This document shows positions 19,871-30,548 of a DNA stretch of 36,961 bases, one piece after another. Source of the DNA: Hymenochaete sp. R1 (lineage: Eukaryota > Basidiomycota > Agaricomycetes > Hymenochaetales > Hymenochaetaceae); NCBI GenBank assembly GCA_019400425.1, contig JAFREE010000200.1:1-36961 (forward strand), given 5' to 3'. The stretch's first letter is position 1; each line of letters begins with the position of its first letter. The position numbers were made by a program, and so were the translations under genes. A model generated the notes under the pieces. The model was not told the DNA's origin and made no database searches. It worked only from the letters and a program-made list of their open reading frames with translations.

Positions 19871-20983
19871 AGTATTATGTGCATACTTGGCCATTGGCAG
19901 AAGACTCACCCAGTTTAATTGTTGGTAGTTCACAAAGGCCTGCAAATATTGTTCCAGCTCCTGGTTCATCTGTTTGGTCTATCTATCTGTCTGTGGATGA
20001 TAGGCTATGGATTATGCACTCCTAATACCAAGCTGATGAAATACCTGCTGCATGAACTTCACTGCAAACTGAGGCCCTCAGTTTAAGGTAACTTCTTTTA
20101 GAGTGTTATGAAGTTTCCAGACTGAGGATAGAAACAGTTCCACAATACCAGGGGAGTCAACTGAGGACAAAGTTAGTATGAAATAAGCCTGCTTGGTAAG
20201 TCAGTCCACCACCACAAATATAGCATCAAAATCTGATTACTTTAACAGTTGAGTTATGGAATCATGAGATATAATTTACCAAGAGGCCATAGGGACTGTA
20301 TTGGGTTGGAGTAAACCAGCTAAAGACTAGTGTTGATTCTTGATCTGTCCATATGGTTTTGCATTCTGAGACATACTTCTTAATGAAAACTGATATTTCT
20401 GGCCACTAATAGTTCTAGCTGACAAGCTTATAGGTCTTTTATCATCCTGAGTATCCTGTTGGTAGAGAGTCATAATAGAGTTCAACAATCTATTGCTGCA
20501 ACTTTTGACATGTAAACTTTCACTCAAAACAGGATCAGTCTACTCTCCATATTTCATTCCTCAATCCTCCACTTCAGAGCTGTCAGTACTCTATCCTTCA
20601 ACCGTTCAATTGCCTTAACTAGCTCTTCATCAAGAGTCTTTGACTCTCAAATCTGCTTCACCAACTCCTTATCACCTTCTACTCTCAATATCTCTCTCTT
20701 GGCCAATTTCAACTTGAAGACCTCCTAATTAAGCAAGATCTATTCCACATTATCTATTCCCTCAAGCTTCAGATCTGACCATTGTGACAGGGCATTGGGT
20801 TTACTACCCAAACAACCTAGCCAATACCCAATAATAAAGTTAAACCAGCTCTATAACAAACTCCATCATGCCTGACAATGAGTCAGTGTCCATGATGTTG
20901 AGAAATAAAGTAAGTTCTTATGGTCTGAGATGATGTTGATTAGGTGTTCACCTCCCTCTAGATAATACTGCCATTCATCTAAA
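19871..20983 (-). pseudogene. Ty3/gypsy RNase H and integrase (zinc-binding plus catalytic core)
   Basis: From high to low coordinates on the minus strand: RNase H end (QALDEWQYYLEGGEHL…IISDHKNLLYF) at 20983-20900, with following QA-stop-WSLL where the family has QARWS, so a TGA replaces Arg. Next comes the tether toward NALSQWSD. The H2C2-type zinc-binding region (DSLPTG…KTYKLVS…WPEISVFIKKYVSEC) lies at about 20480-20370. The core end AYHPQTDR…TKQMNQELEQYLQAF lies at 20015-19930 and carries the catalytic Glu. Stops and frameshifts are numerous, so it is long dead. Its 5' end at 20983 is cut by the family-C LTR at 20989. Confidence 0.8.
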
Positions 20984-20988
20984 GCCTG

Positions 20989-21294
20989 TGTCAGGAATCC
21001 CTTGTTTCCTTCAAGTGTTCCTGACATAATTGTCACATGCATATAGTTGAGTTACATTTTCTCATAGTTGATTGTATCCTCAACCTGCACTTGCCTACAG
21101 AGACTCTTTCTTCACTTTTGACCTCTTGTTGAGTTCTCTTGCAGGCAAGTATCTTTGTATTATCTATAGTTCTAACATTAACTTATTGAGTTCTCTTGCA
21201 GTGCAAGGACAACTCTTAGAGCTCATTGGTTTTGGGTCTTAGACATTCTGCCAAATCGTCAATATCATACTGTAGTTGTACTGCAATTGTGATA
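20989..21294 (+). mobile_element. LTR, family C (306 bp), with adjoining gag-like ORF
   Basis: Same 306-bp length as the solo copy at 5864-6169: starts TGTCAGGAATCCC, ends GCAATTGTGATA (ancestral TGACA, one transition). The preceding 5-mer is GCCTG; no matching duplication is visible within 20 bp downstream, as expected if this is the 5' LTR of an element whose 3' LTR is lost. The duplicated internal 16-mer TTGAGTTCTCTTGCAG occurs at about 21131 and 21187. Confidence 0.85.
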
Positions 21295-21338
21295 TTAGGT
21301 CAAAAGTTTTTAACACCTACCTCCTCCAACCAACAACT

Positions 21339-21848
21339 ATGCAAAATACTCAGTTCCCTGCTCACGGTGTGTATGCATCCCAGCACAATCTCAACTTGCA
21401 CCCTGGCACAGGCCCACCCGGAACATTCGTTGCTCCTAATCCTATGGTAAACATTCATAGATTAACTCTTGATGCAGCACAAACTATGGCACTAAACCAG
21501 ATCATTGCAGATCTACTTGAGCAGCACATGGGCGCTCTGAACAGCACTATTGGACAACTACAGGCACAGATTACGGACTTACAGATTTGGCAGGACTCAC
21601 TCCTAAAGCAGCTGAATGACTTTACCTCAACAGAGAAGTTCGACATCATGCTTGACACTATATCTACAATATGGTTGCTACAGGAACAGACACAGAGCCT
21701 ACTAGCCCTAGCATTATATACACCAGCTCCCTCTCAACACTCCCTTGCCTCACCTCTAGAGGAGTTCACAGTGTTGAGCTCTATGAAGCGAAATAGAACG
21801 GCTAACTTACAGTTCACAACCTATGAAGGGCCAGAGGCCTTGTGTTGA
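21339..21848 (+). CDS. Gag-like N-terminal ORF of a retroelement
   Basis: ATG at 21339, 45 nt after the family-C LTR, opens a 170-codon frame to TGA at 21846-21848. The product has a Gly/Pro-rich start (HPGTGPPGTFVAPNP), a predicted coiled coil (LNQIIADLLEQHMGALNST…QLQAQITDLQ) and a Ser/Pro linker (PAPSQHSLASPLEEF). Position and coiled coil fit a Gag N-terminus. No capsid core or zinc knuckle follows, so the ORF is truncated. A 5'-UTR lacking an obvious primer-binding site leaves the superfamily open. Confidence 0.5.
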   Translation: MQNTQFPAHGVYASQHNLNLHPGTGPPGTFVAPNPMVNIHRLTLDAAQTMALNQIIADLLEQHMGALNSTIGQLQAQITDLQIWQDSLLKQLNDFTSTEKFDIMLDTISTIWLLQEQTQSLLALALYTPAPSQHSLASPLEEFTVLSSMKRNRTANLQFTTYEGPEALC

Positions 21849-22124
21849 GTGCAAAAGGTAAGGAGCACTCAACACAAGTCTCTGACGCTTCATGGACGCA
21901 TTTACTGTACAGCAGTAACTAAATATAGTAAGTGAGTTGCACAGTCATGTGCGCAGCATTAAGACAAACAAGATGGTGCCACACACGTGACTTGGAAACA
22001 AATATTCAATGAGATATGAAGTGAAACAAATAAACGAATTAAAAGAAAGAAAATGGACACATGTAAATGGGGACAAAAGAAACAGATAAAAGGAACGAAA
22101 ATTAAGAGAGTCCATGAGTGCTAA
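21849..22124. other. Junction sequence between gag-like ORF and copia pol
   Basis: Purine-rich, with no coding signal. The copia frame begins abruptly after a TAA at 22122-22124, so this stretch holds a deletion breakpoint or foreign insert. Confidence 0.45.
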
Positions 22125-23591
22125 GAGCACATACTTCAACAGAAGGATCAACGCAAGCAGTTACAGTCTCACACTCAGAAATGCGTGTTCATAGGGTACC
22201 CCAGTCAGTACAAAGCTTGGTTGTTCTGGAATCCAATCAGTCGCAAAGTAGTTGTTTCTAACACTGCTGAATTCGATGAACGCTACTTCCCAGGCAATTC
22301 AACTAAGAAGATTGACTGGCCCCTTCCTCCTCTTCGTTTTGAGCACTCCTCAGAGCCAGTGGAAGCGGTGGGAGATAACAGTGATGTGTTTCCACTGCCT
22401 CCTTCGCATTTTCCAGGTTCTGTGCCAGACTCTGCTAGTGATGATGTTCCCACTAAAGCAGAGGAAGAAACTCCTCCTCAAGCTCCGCTTCAAGACTCCC
22501 CTCCTACTTCTAGGCCTTCTACTCCTCCTGTTCAACAGGATCCTGTCACTCCTGCGCATTCTCCTGTCCAATTGCTCTCCAAACGTCAGGAACGTTCTCC
22601 TGCATCAGATATTGTGTCTCCTGAACACAAAGTGCCAAAGCGTCCACCTCCTCCTAAAACTCGTCCCAAAGCGCCAGAAACAACAGCTAGACCCATGTCT
22701 GACTTTAAACCTGAAGGTTCTGGCCCTCATGGACGTTTTGAGCATTTCCGTTCCTACACACATCTCCTTCCCAAGCAACCTCGTTCGTCTTCAAGCAACA
22801 CTCAGCCCATGCGATTCAACTTTGCTCCTGAGCAAGATGCACCTCCACTACATGCACAGGGCATTCCAGAGGAAGACGAACCTATGGAAGAAGATGTACA
22901 GGATGAACAGCACAGGGAATCAAGTCCTGATCCACTTGACTTCTTAGGACAGGATGCAATGATTGCAGATGCTCTAGTCAACTTGACAGCTGCAAATGAG
23001 TCAGAATGCGATCTGCTCACTTTGGATGAAGCCTTTCAGTTTGCACTTGCGTCTAAGCTGCAGACAGGTAAACCATCAGAGCCATCGCATTGGAAGGACA
23101 TAGAAGGGCGCTCTGATGCGCATTTATGGCATGCTGCTACACTGGAAGAGTTCAATGCGCTTTTGGAGAATGGCACTTTTGAACCTGTTCGTCTGCCTGC
23201 TGGAAGGAGAGCAATAGGTTGCAGATGGGTGTTCAAGCTCAAGCGCAAACAGGATGGTTCAGTGGATCGTTACAAGGCGAGATTGGTAGCTAAGGGTTTC
23301 TCTCAACGTCCTGGCCTCGATTTTGGTCAAGTGTTTGCTCCTACAGCCAGATGGGCAGCACTTAGATCGATTTTTGCGTTGGCTGCAATTGAGGACCTAG
23401 AACTCTACTCCCTTGACATCTCCAATGCATTCCTGAATGGAGAACTCGACCATGACGTCTATATGCAGCAGCCTGAGGGTTTCCAGGATCGATTTGGCAC
23501 TGGCTTTGTTCTCAAGCTCAAGAGAGCGTTGTATTGCAGGCAAATAGTACATTTATTCGATTCAAGCGCAAAGAGGGAGTGCAGAGAGTGA
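22125..23591 (+). pseudogene. Ty1/copia pol: integrase C-terminus and truncated reverse transcriptase
   Basis: The frame opens without ATG (QQKDQRKQLQSHTQKCVFIGY), the classic copia integrase tail continuing to SQYKAWLFWNP and VVSNTAEFDERYFPG. A Pro/Glu-rich linker follows (about 22340-22950). The RVT_2 domain starts near 23100 with WKDIEGR…HLWHAATLEEFNAL, then WVFKLKRKQDGSVDRYKARLVAKGFSQ and LYSLDISNAFLNGELDHDVYMQQPEGF (first catalytic Asp region). Homology stops at …LKRALYC (about 23535), where ALYGLKQ is expected. The YVDD box, the rest of RT and RNase H are absent. The remaining 300 residues have no stop, so this copy is comparatively young. Inactive by truncation at both ends. Confidence 0.88.
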
Positions 23592-23717
23592 GCGAGTAAA
23601 ATCCAAGTGCAAGAGCGCAAATCCAAGCCCGCGCATGACTAAAACAAATGACGAGTGCACAAATCTAAGTGCGGCTGCATAAATCCAAGCTAAAATAAGT
23701 AAGCGCTTGCGCTTACT
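23575..23717. repeat. Short degenerate AAATCCAAG repeats and a perfect hairpin
   Basis: Directly after the copia break, four variants of AAATCCAAGYGC occur between about 23602 and 23692 (with TAAAATCCAAGTGC, AAATCCAAGCCC, AAATCTAAGTGC, AAATCCAAGC). At 23698-23717 lies a perfect 9-bp inverted repeat with a 2-nt loop (AGTAAGCGC TT GCGCTTACT). Confidence 0.7.
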
Positions 23718-24245
23718 CAGCCATTTCAATGCCCAAGGAAGGGAGTTTAAGTTCAAACATGATTATATTTGGGTTACACTGCATCAAATGGCTACGTGAG
23801 CATGCCTGACATAATTATGTAATGTGACTTTGTGTGACACCAGTAAAATAAATTGCTATTTTTTTATATATTATCAGTATTTTTTGAAATTACATAAAAA
23901 AAATTAGCCTTGGAAGGCCGACGGCTTAGCAACTAGGCCACTATTAGGGGATGCATGCATACATGTGTATCGAACGGGAGAACCCTCAAGTGTTCCTTCT
24001 CTTTGCATGAGGGAACCAAGTAGTTCTCCCTCAGATGAAAAAGAGGAGGGACCAGGGAAGGTGATAGGCAGTTTTGGCCGTGTCGGTGTCAGGTGCTGCA
24101 TACCGTCCACCCTCATTAAGCGCTGTCTTCATCTCAAGACCAAAATTCGTGTCATAGGCAATCTTATAATCATGGACTCTCCACATTCAGGTTCTCCCGG
24201 AATGACAAGGTGCTCATCAAGCCCCCAATGCACCACCCATTCCCG
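23718..24245. other. Mostly featureless; tRNA-like half inside
   Basis: AT-rich 23760-23905, then a tRNA-like segment (separate entry). An open plus-strand frame 23965-24279 and a minus-strand frame 24116-23904 exist without family features. Confidence 0.35.
23906..23945 (-). pseudogene. tRNA-Gly(TCC)-like 5' half
   Basis: On the minus strand AGTGGCCTAGTTGCTAAG matches the D-arm/A-box and GTCGGCCTTCCAAGGC resembles the anticodon arm with a CTTCCAA loop (anticodon TCC). The anticodon stem is mispaired on its 3' side and an AT-rich tract follows instead of a variable loop and T-arm. Not a functional tRNA; it may be the head of a tRNA-derived SINE. Confidence 0.4.
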
Positions 24246-24520
24246 CAAGCTAAATTCTGGAGAGCTCACCATCTCTTAGATGCTCAAACTTCACAAAGTC
24301 AAACACATGGTCTTCAACCATCTGGAGACCTCCAGTGATTCTCCTCACAATTCACTGCACCCTATGTGCTGATGTCTACATATTTGACAAGCCATCAAGC
24401 TACCTTGACGCCCGACGATGGCTGAAGGCGGCCAAAGCTATCCACTCGCTGTCACACCCAAGTCGTATATCATGGCTGTCGAGTACTAAGTTCAACGTCC
24501 TTGTATGCACCATCCCCCCC
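24246..24520 (+). pseudogene. ABCE1/RLI1 fragment (first nucleotide-binding domain)
   Basis: CADVYIFDKPSSYLDARRWLKAAKAI (24365-24442) closely matches the Walker B/D-loop region of the ribosome-recycling ATPase ABCE1/Rli1, whose signature is VYMFDEPSSYLD. The catalytic Glu is Lys here. After a frameshift near 24455 another frame gives PKSYIMAVEY, matching the following strand. Just upstream, KLNSGELTIS (about 24248-24277) resembles the LSGGEL signature loop. The fragment is plainly dead and short; it is a captured or retroposed copy of a host gene. Confidence 0.6.
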
Positions 24521-24866
24521 CTCTCGAATACACTTTTTATCGTTCCTTCAAATCCTTTTGTGTAATTTAGTTTCAATCAAAGATGGTTAGACCTATAGAA
24601 GTTTTTGAAGTTACGTTGGTCAGATGGAAAGGGCTGGAGCACTTAAATATCAAGAAGGGGCACATGATAGCAAATCCCCTGCATTCTCGTCCGCGCGATC
24701 ATTTCGCAAAGAGCTGTGGCGCATCTTCCACTTCAACTCCCACACGATGATGGCGGCGACGACAACGACGACGAAGGACCTCTGTCCCCAGATTGTACAT
24801 AGTGTCTTTCTATCCAGTTATCCCCTTGGGTTAAATCATAGCATTTGGTGACGAAGGTGAACAATC
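24521..24866 (+). other. Upstream region of the Crinkler-like gene
   Basis: No gene supported. Contains a short GAC/GCG-repeat codon tract (24746-24778) that could be a 5' exon (MMAATTTTTKDLCPQ) or leader. No TATA box recognised. Confidence 0.35.
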
Positions 24867-27800
24867 ATGAGGTACGTCAATTCCTGTGTTACATCCTCAT
24901 TCAAATTGGGTGTTTGTACACTGAATTATACATGTCCCCAGGAACTCTGAAGAAGCTCACACCAGCGATTTCTCACGCAATTTCCAGTGTGCAGTCATTC
25001 ACATCTGCATAGAAGCTATGTGCAAAAAGCCTCGAGAAGCAATAAACTTTGTAATAATCAACTCCCAAATGACCAAGACAGGCCATTCCAACAACAAAGC
25101 CAGTCTTAAAGCATTCCGAGAATGCCTTAGTGAACAATGTGAGAATGTGGACGTTCAGGCTCTTTTTGAAAAGGGAATCAACAAGGTTCGTTCCTGAAAG
25201 CAGGATACCATTATTTGTCATACTGATCTTCCTAAATCTTTGATGTACTACATCCAGGCAAATGACATGGTGGAGGATCCGAGTCGCCATTCTGGGTATG
25301 CTGACTCGGCGCAGGGGAGCAGCAAGAGCGGCTTGAATCTCGAGGACTCACCTCTTGAAAGCACACAGGACATAGAAATGGTGATTGAATCTGAATATAG
25401 CGCCATTCCGATTGACACCACATTCGAGGTCGACAAGAAATTCCTGAAACCCTGCTGGACTGTAGTTCGCAATCATTGTCAAGCATTGCTTGACAAGGAC
25501 GGTTGAATCATCGATTTGCCCCTCCTCAAATGCTTTCGAGATACAATCTTCAAGGTCTTTAAAGAAGTGCAGAATGTTTGTGGGTATCCGTGCATGTGGG
25601 AGCACACTATGGGGTACTTGCGGACATTCAATGAGTCTGAATCAAGGAGGCTTGTTATTCAAGCATACAACACCGGCTCCGTCAAAAAGATACTTCAAAT
25701 TAGTGAGGGTGAGTTATATCTGTGGCATGCATTAACTGACGTTTTCATAGCGGAGTTCCTACTGAAGTACTTCAGCAAGAAAGAGGACATAGTATACAAC
25801 ATGCTAGGCAAGTCTTTTGTTTTATATCTGCGAGTTCTGCTAACAAAGTGATTTGCGGAAAGCAAGTGGAGCATCTCCCATTTATGAGTTGAATGCATTT
25901 ATTAACATTGAGATAAGATGTCAAGGATGGATGGAAAGCGGATTATTGCGGTAACTATCATCGAAACGCTGTTTGACAACTTAACCGCTTTTGAAAAATT
26001 ACAACGGAGAACAAGAGGAAGCAGGAGAAGGACAGAGCCCGTTCCAGTCATAAACACCGACACCGACACCAATGCCGACCGGCTCCTGGAGGATAAGTCT
26101 ACCCACATCGCGGACGTCATTCCTCATTACACAAATCACGTTGCTGTGCTTCAGAGCTCAGGCTATGGCAAGTCAAGACTTGTTCACGAGATGGGCAAAA
26201 TCGTATTTTGCATACTCATTAATTTGAGATCGGACGAAGAAACAAAGAGAGGTATGCAAAGTTGTTTTCGCTACAGATTCATTAATTGATACCTTGCAGG
26301 GTCTGCGTATCCTCTACCTGATCCTGTGCTCTGTCGACTTTTACTTGGCAGACTAGACATAGGCGGCGGGACACTTATATTCGGCGACGAGCAATTGAAG
26401 GCTCACTACCTTCGTGTTCTACAATGTTTATTTGACGTAGTGAGGAAGGAGTTAATCAAGCTGAAAGAAAATAAAGACGAGTCGGATCTCCCTAGCAAGA
26501 GCGAGAGCGCGTTTGCTGAGAAATGGTTGAGATACTTGGAATCAGCGAGTCCACTCCCGCAATATGCCTCAAAATGAGACAAAATATACAGTCAAGTGCC
26601 AGATCTAGTGAGTGATCATGTTTCTTATATCATGCATGCAAGCAGATTTATTTTGCTTCCTATTCTGCCCTTTCCCCTCGCTCAGTACAAGGTATGTAAA
26701 TGCAATACATGCAAGTTCTTGGAAGTATATTTAACAAATTTGCCGCTGCAGACACTAGAGGCCATCCCAGAGAAACAGCAGGTAGTGGAAACGTACAAAA
26801 GCCTGCAGGATCTGCTGTTGGAACTTGGAATGATGGGCAAAATGGAAGACGTGACGTCTTGGCAGATCTTGGTCCCTTTTGACGAAGTCCACACCCTTTT
26901 TGAGAAGAATACAGAGAAATCGAAAGAGGGCTCGATCATTGATGTTGGAAAAGGCTCAAACAATGACACAGCTGATGTCAAACTTCCATTGCAGAAGGGG
27001 AAGCTCGACTATCTCATAGAAGCCCTTAACGACCTTCGGAACTGCCCAGTCTGTTTCATGCTGCTATCGACGCAGTCTGATATGACACAGCTGGCTCCCA
27101 GTATGGACGCTGCACGCTCGACCCATTATGCTGGTGTGGGAATTGACTTATATGCACCCATCACTGAGCTACCGTTTGACTGCATTGGACTGCTCAATAT
27201 GTCACGCATGGATTTGGATATGTTGTCGGACCTGGTAGTAATGTCATTGCGAGGGAGGCCATTGTATGTACTGTTGCTTCCTACCCATTCTTTGCATGTT
27301 CATTGATGCTGTGTTGCAGATGGGCCGGTTCCCTGATGCAATATGTGACGATATTGTTGAAGTACTTGAATCGCCTTAACAAGAGCATAACCAGAGCTCA
27401 TGCTCTGGGACTCACTACTGATAAGGACGTAGTTTTGCGACGTAATGAGTGCGTGGCATTGATCTGCCTCACAAGGAAGAAATTGCTCTTTGTTGACAAT
27501 GCCGGTCTGGAAAAACCCTGAAAGGAGCTCAACAAAATACAGCTTCTGGCCGTGATCGACTATAGGACGATACTTTCACAAGATGTCGGTCGTATTGCTG
27601 CAAATCGCTTTGACCAACAACTCGTATCATCTCATACGCGCACTGTGCATTCTGTTGTTCAAGACCGCTCAAGTATGCGCTCGCAGTATGCTTCGGAGCC
27701 TATTCTGGTGGAAGCTGCGGCCACCCAGATGCAAGTATGGTGTGATCAAAGGCTTGATCCCACCGATCCTACTTTTGCCATTGCAGAGGCTGTGGTCAAT

Positions 27801-29222
27801 GATCTCATCTCTTACGGTGAAATTGGAGAAGTCGTCGCATGCCTCCTATTGATTAATGCCCGAGACGCTACAGCCATCTCTGAACACAATAGGTCAACAG
27901 GCCCCGGAAGTATAAAGGGTGTCAATTTCAGCAAACATGTCCCGCTTAACGCTTTTTTGAAGGAACTTTTTGCAAACAACGTCGCAGCAACGATTTTAGG
28001 CATACAGCTAAGCAACGAGCGAGGGCACTGTAGTGAGCCTTCCCTTGAAGAAGTGTCTGAGTATTCTGTTATCAATTTCACGCATTTTGCCAGATGGGGA
28101 ACTCATTTGAATATGGACGTCACTGCTTTGTTTTCGTGCTTCATTTGACAAGCGGCGATGATATGCAGAGTGGGGTTTTACTACGTTGACTTTGCGATAC
28201 CCGTGCTTATAGACAGCCGTAAACCATTATTGCCCGATAATATGACCGTGGTCTTCATCCAGGTGAAACGCTGCACCAGCTCTCCGGGAACTCCCAACTC
28301 TACAGCAATCTTTCCGTCGAAGTTCCCATGTGGCAGAGATGTTTCTAGGCCGCCCAAGTACAACAAGTCGAAGAAGACTGATAATGACAACAAGGGGACG
28401 AAGACCGGAGACATGAAGGAGAACAGTGTAAAGAGGAAGAGGAAACACACCCAGCCCAGGACCAGCAAAGGGTTGAGGGCTATGCCAAAGAGAAGCGGGA
28501 CTTATAACTACTTCACAAAGAGGTGCTCTTTCATTGCACTAACTATGGAACTTGGTGTCACGCTCAATGTCGATGCTACTACTGATGACCTTATCTTAGC
28601 AAGAGCCCGGAGAGCACCCAAAATCCCTCGAACGAGTCTATCCCCTTGATCTACCACTTCCCCTCAAGCACACAATCTGATAGAAGAAGGAAACCTAGTG
28701 GATAATGAGAAATACGAGGTCGCTAATGCAGCCATCGATGTGGACGAGCTATTCACAGAGAATGTTCACCGAGCAGGACCAGCTTGTGATGAAGATAGTT
28801 CTACAAGAGTAGAGCTGTGCACAACGGATAATAAAGCCAGCAATAGTAACTCTTCTACAAATAAAGATGCCAAAGAGGACCAATCAGGCTCAGATTGCTT
28901 TGAATTCGACATACACATTTATGGGTGTGGGATGCAGACGTATAATGTCATCAGGAACCGGTTCGACGAGGCCACGCTTGACTGTATCCTTATGCTTGAT
29001 GAGGTATATTTGAGTCATCCAGACCAAACACCGGAAGTCCTTCAAACAGTCACCAAACAGCTTCCCTTTTTTGAGGCACCGATACTCCACAAGATGCACA
29101 AAAACTTAGGCTACACTAAAAAGGTAAAGGAGAACGGAAAGGTGAAGAAAGTCCAATACAGGGTACCGGAGCTTTCTTGCCTCCAGCTTGCAGACAAAAA
29201 ACATGTCACCTTCAAGGATTAG
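24867..29222 (+). pseudogene. Crinkler-like P-loop NTPase plus PD-(D/E)XK nuclease gene, multi-exon, five in-frame TGA
   Basis: Large spliced gene. The proposed start is ATG 24867 with a 5-nt coding exon. Frame-consistent GT-AG introns: 24872-24941, 25186-25257, 25709-25750, 26252-26299, 26608-26751 and 27264-27319. The N-terminal 400 residues are unrecognised. Next come Walker A SSGYGKSRL (26155-26181), AYPLPDPVLCRLL after the 26252 intron, Walker B ILVPFDEVHTL (Asp-Glu 26881-26886), and a helical domain with RPLWAG spanning the 27264 intron. A nuclease-like core has DFAIPVLI (28188-28211) and VFIQVKR (28251-28271), the D…QxK pattern of restriction-fold nucleases. This architecture fits fungal CRN/CR-type proteins. 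In-frame TGA at 25504, 26575, 27519, 28146 and 28647 with no frameshift; the frame ends at TAG 29220. Between 25808 and 25918 splicing is unclear. Family call from motifs only. Confidence 0.6.
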
Positions 29223-30548
29223 GAACAGCTAGAGAGAAGTAGGAGGAGGGAGGAGGGGAGACCACGCCACTCTTACTTTTTTTTTCTTTGTCGTGAAGCC
29301 AGGCTACTTTTTCTGTTGAGTATATTCAAACTCAGTCTCTTTCTTTTTGTTTACTTTCGTTTTGACGGAATTTTTCCCTCGGCAGTTCTGTTTCTTTTGG
29401 TGCTTCTTCTGCTTGAGAACTGTAATCTCCTAAGTTATGGGCTGCTTATGGAAGTTCACTTACAGATATTTTTAATTGTTTAAGTTCTATTTCATTCCCC
29501 TTTTCGTTCATGCACATAAATACATCAGTTTGAGATCACGTCCATTGGCTTTTACACCCAAGTATACATGTTGTCACATTCAGTTCCTACGTGTACGATC
29601 CTCTGCCCTTTTCAGTTTGAGTCTGACAACAAGGGATCGTCCGAGGTCAAATCTCCAAGACCGAAAACCAGGGAGGCAAGAAGGGAAAAGACGAAACATT
29701 GTACGCCCAACGTACTGGCACCGAAAACTGCAGCATTGATCAGCGCGCATTTTGCAGACGGTGATATGCATGGGGGCAACTGCAACGTTGATGGGAGGAA
29801 GGAAAGCTGCAAATTGCGTGCCCGTTCTTAAGCTTGCTTGAGTCGGCATAAACCCTGGTGAATCTCCTGCGGACCCAGTCGCCCACATGGACGGGGACGC
29901 CACGTCCTCATGGTGATTAAATATTATAGATCTCAAGTAAATAATATGACGATACGTCCGACTCATTGCGAACGACTCACCCGTACCTATGTATCAGAGA
30001 TTGCCTCCACCTCATGCTCATTGACATTGGTTCGCCAGAAAGATCTGAATTTGTCAATACCATCGGCTGAGTCTGCAATCACCGTGGTCGCCTTGGTCGG
30101 ATCCCAAGGTAGCAGAGCACTTTGCAACAGAGATCTCGAGGCTCGCTGATCCATGTATCATTTGCATGTCCAAGGTCGATTTTGAAGAGGGTCAACTCCT
30201 CAATAAAGTATTATCGAGGGCTTCAATGTTCCAAGTGTAGGAATGGCTAAGTGAGTACCTTGGCAGACATTGTGACATGTATGCATTGAAGACGTACCAC
30301 AAGGTGGTAGAAGAGTGTCTCAACTGACTGTTCTTACTCTCGGTTTCCTGCCTTCCACCTCTCTACAAAGTGCCTTGTAATGGCTTGGTGCTCTTGCACA
30401 TTCGATTGAAGACAATGTGCACGGAGTGTGTGGAAGGAGTCTATGATCGGACTGGCATAAGGGTGACACGGCATTACTATAGTCATCAGATAAGCGGGGT
30501 CAGACGGTTTGCGCGCGTGCGCCCCATCCAACTACCTTCACTTCTCCT
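29223..30548. other. Intergenic; one basic exon-like ORF
   Basis: 29223-29600 is T-rich, likely 3' UTR. 29615-29831 (after a CCTTTTCAG acceptor) encodes a Lys/Arg-rich 72-residue stretch ending in TAA, with no family. At 30146-30330 a plus-strand frame (CIICMSKVDFEEGQLLNKVL…) broken by TAG looks coding but is unrecognised. The opposite strand has a 128-codon ORF (29966-29580) that I treat as a shadow. Terminal inverted repeats for the transposase at 30549 were not found here. Confidence 0.35.

Noticed and set aside
22252..22947. 231-codon Leu-rich plus-strand ORF
   Set aside because: Shadow in another frame of the copia linker; Leu/Ser richness is the usual by-product of a CT-rich coding strand.
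23906..23975. Functional tRNA-Gly gene
   Set aside because: Mispaired anticodon stem, no T-arm downstream, no acceptor stem; at most a fragment.
29580..29966. Minus-strand 128-codon ORF
   Set aside because: Lies opposite a plus-strand exon-like frame with a good acceptor; Arg-rich composition looks like an antisense shadow.
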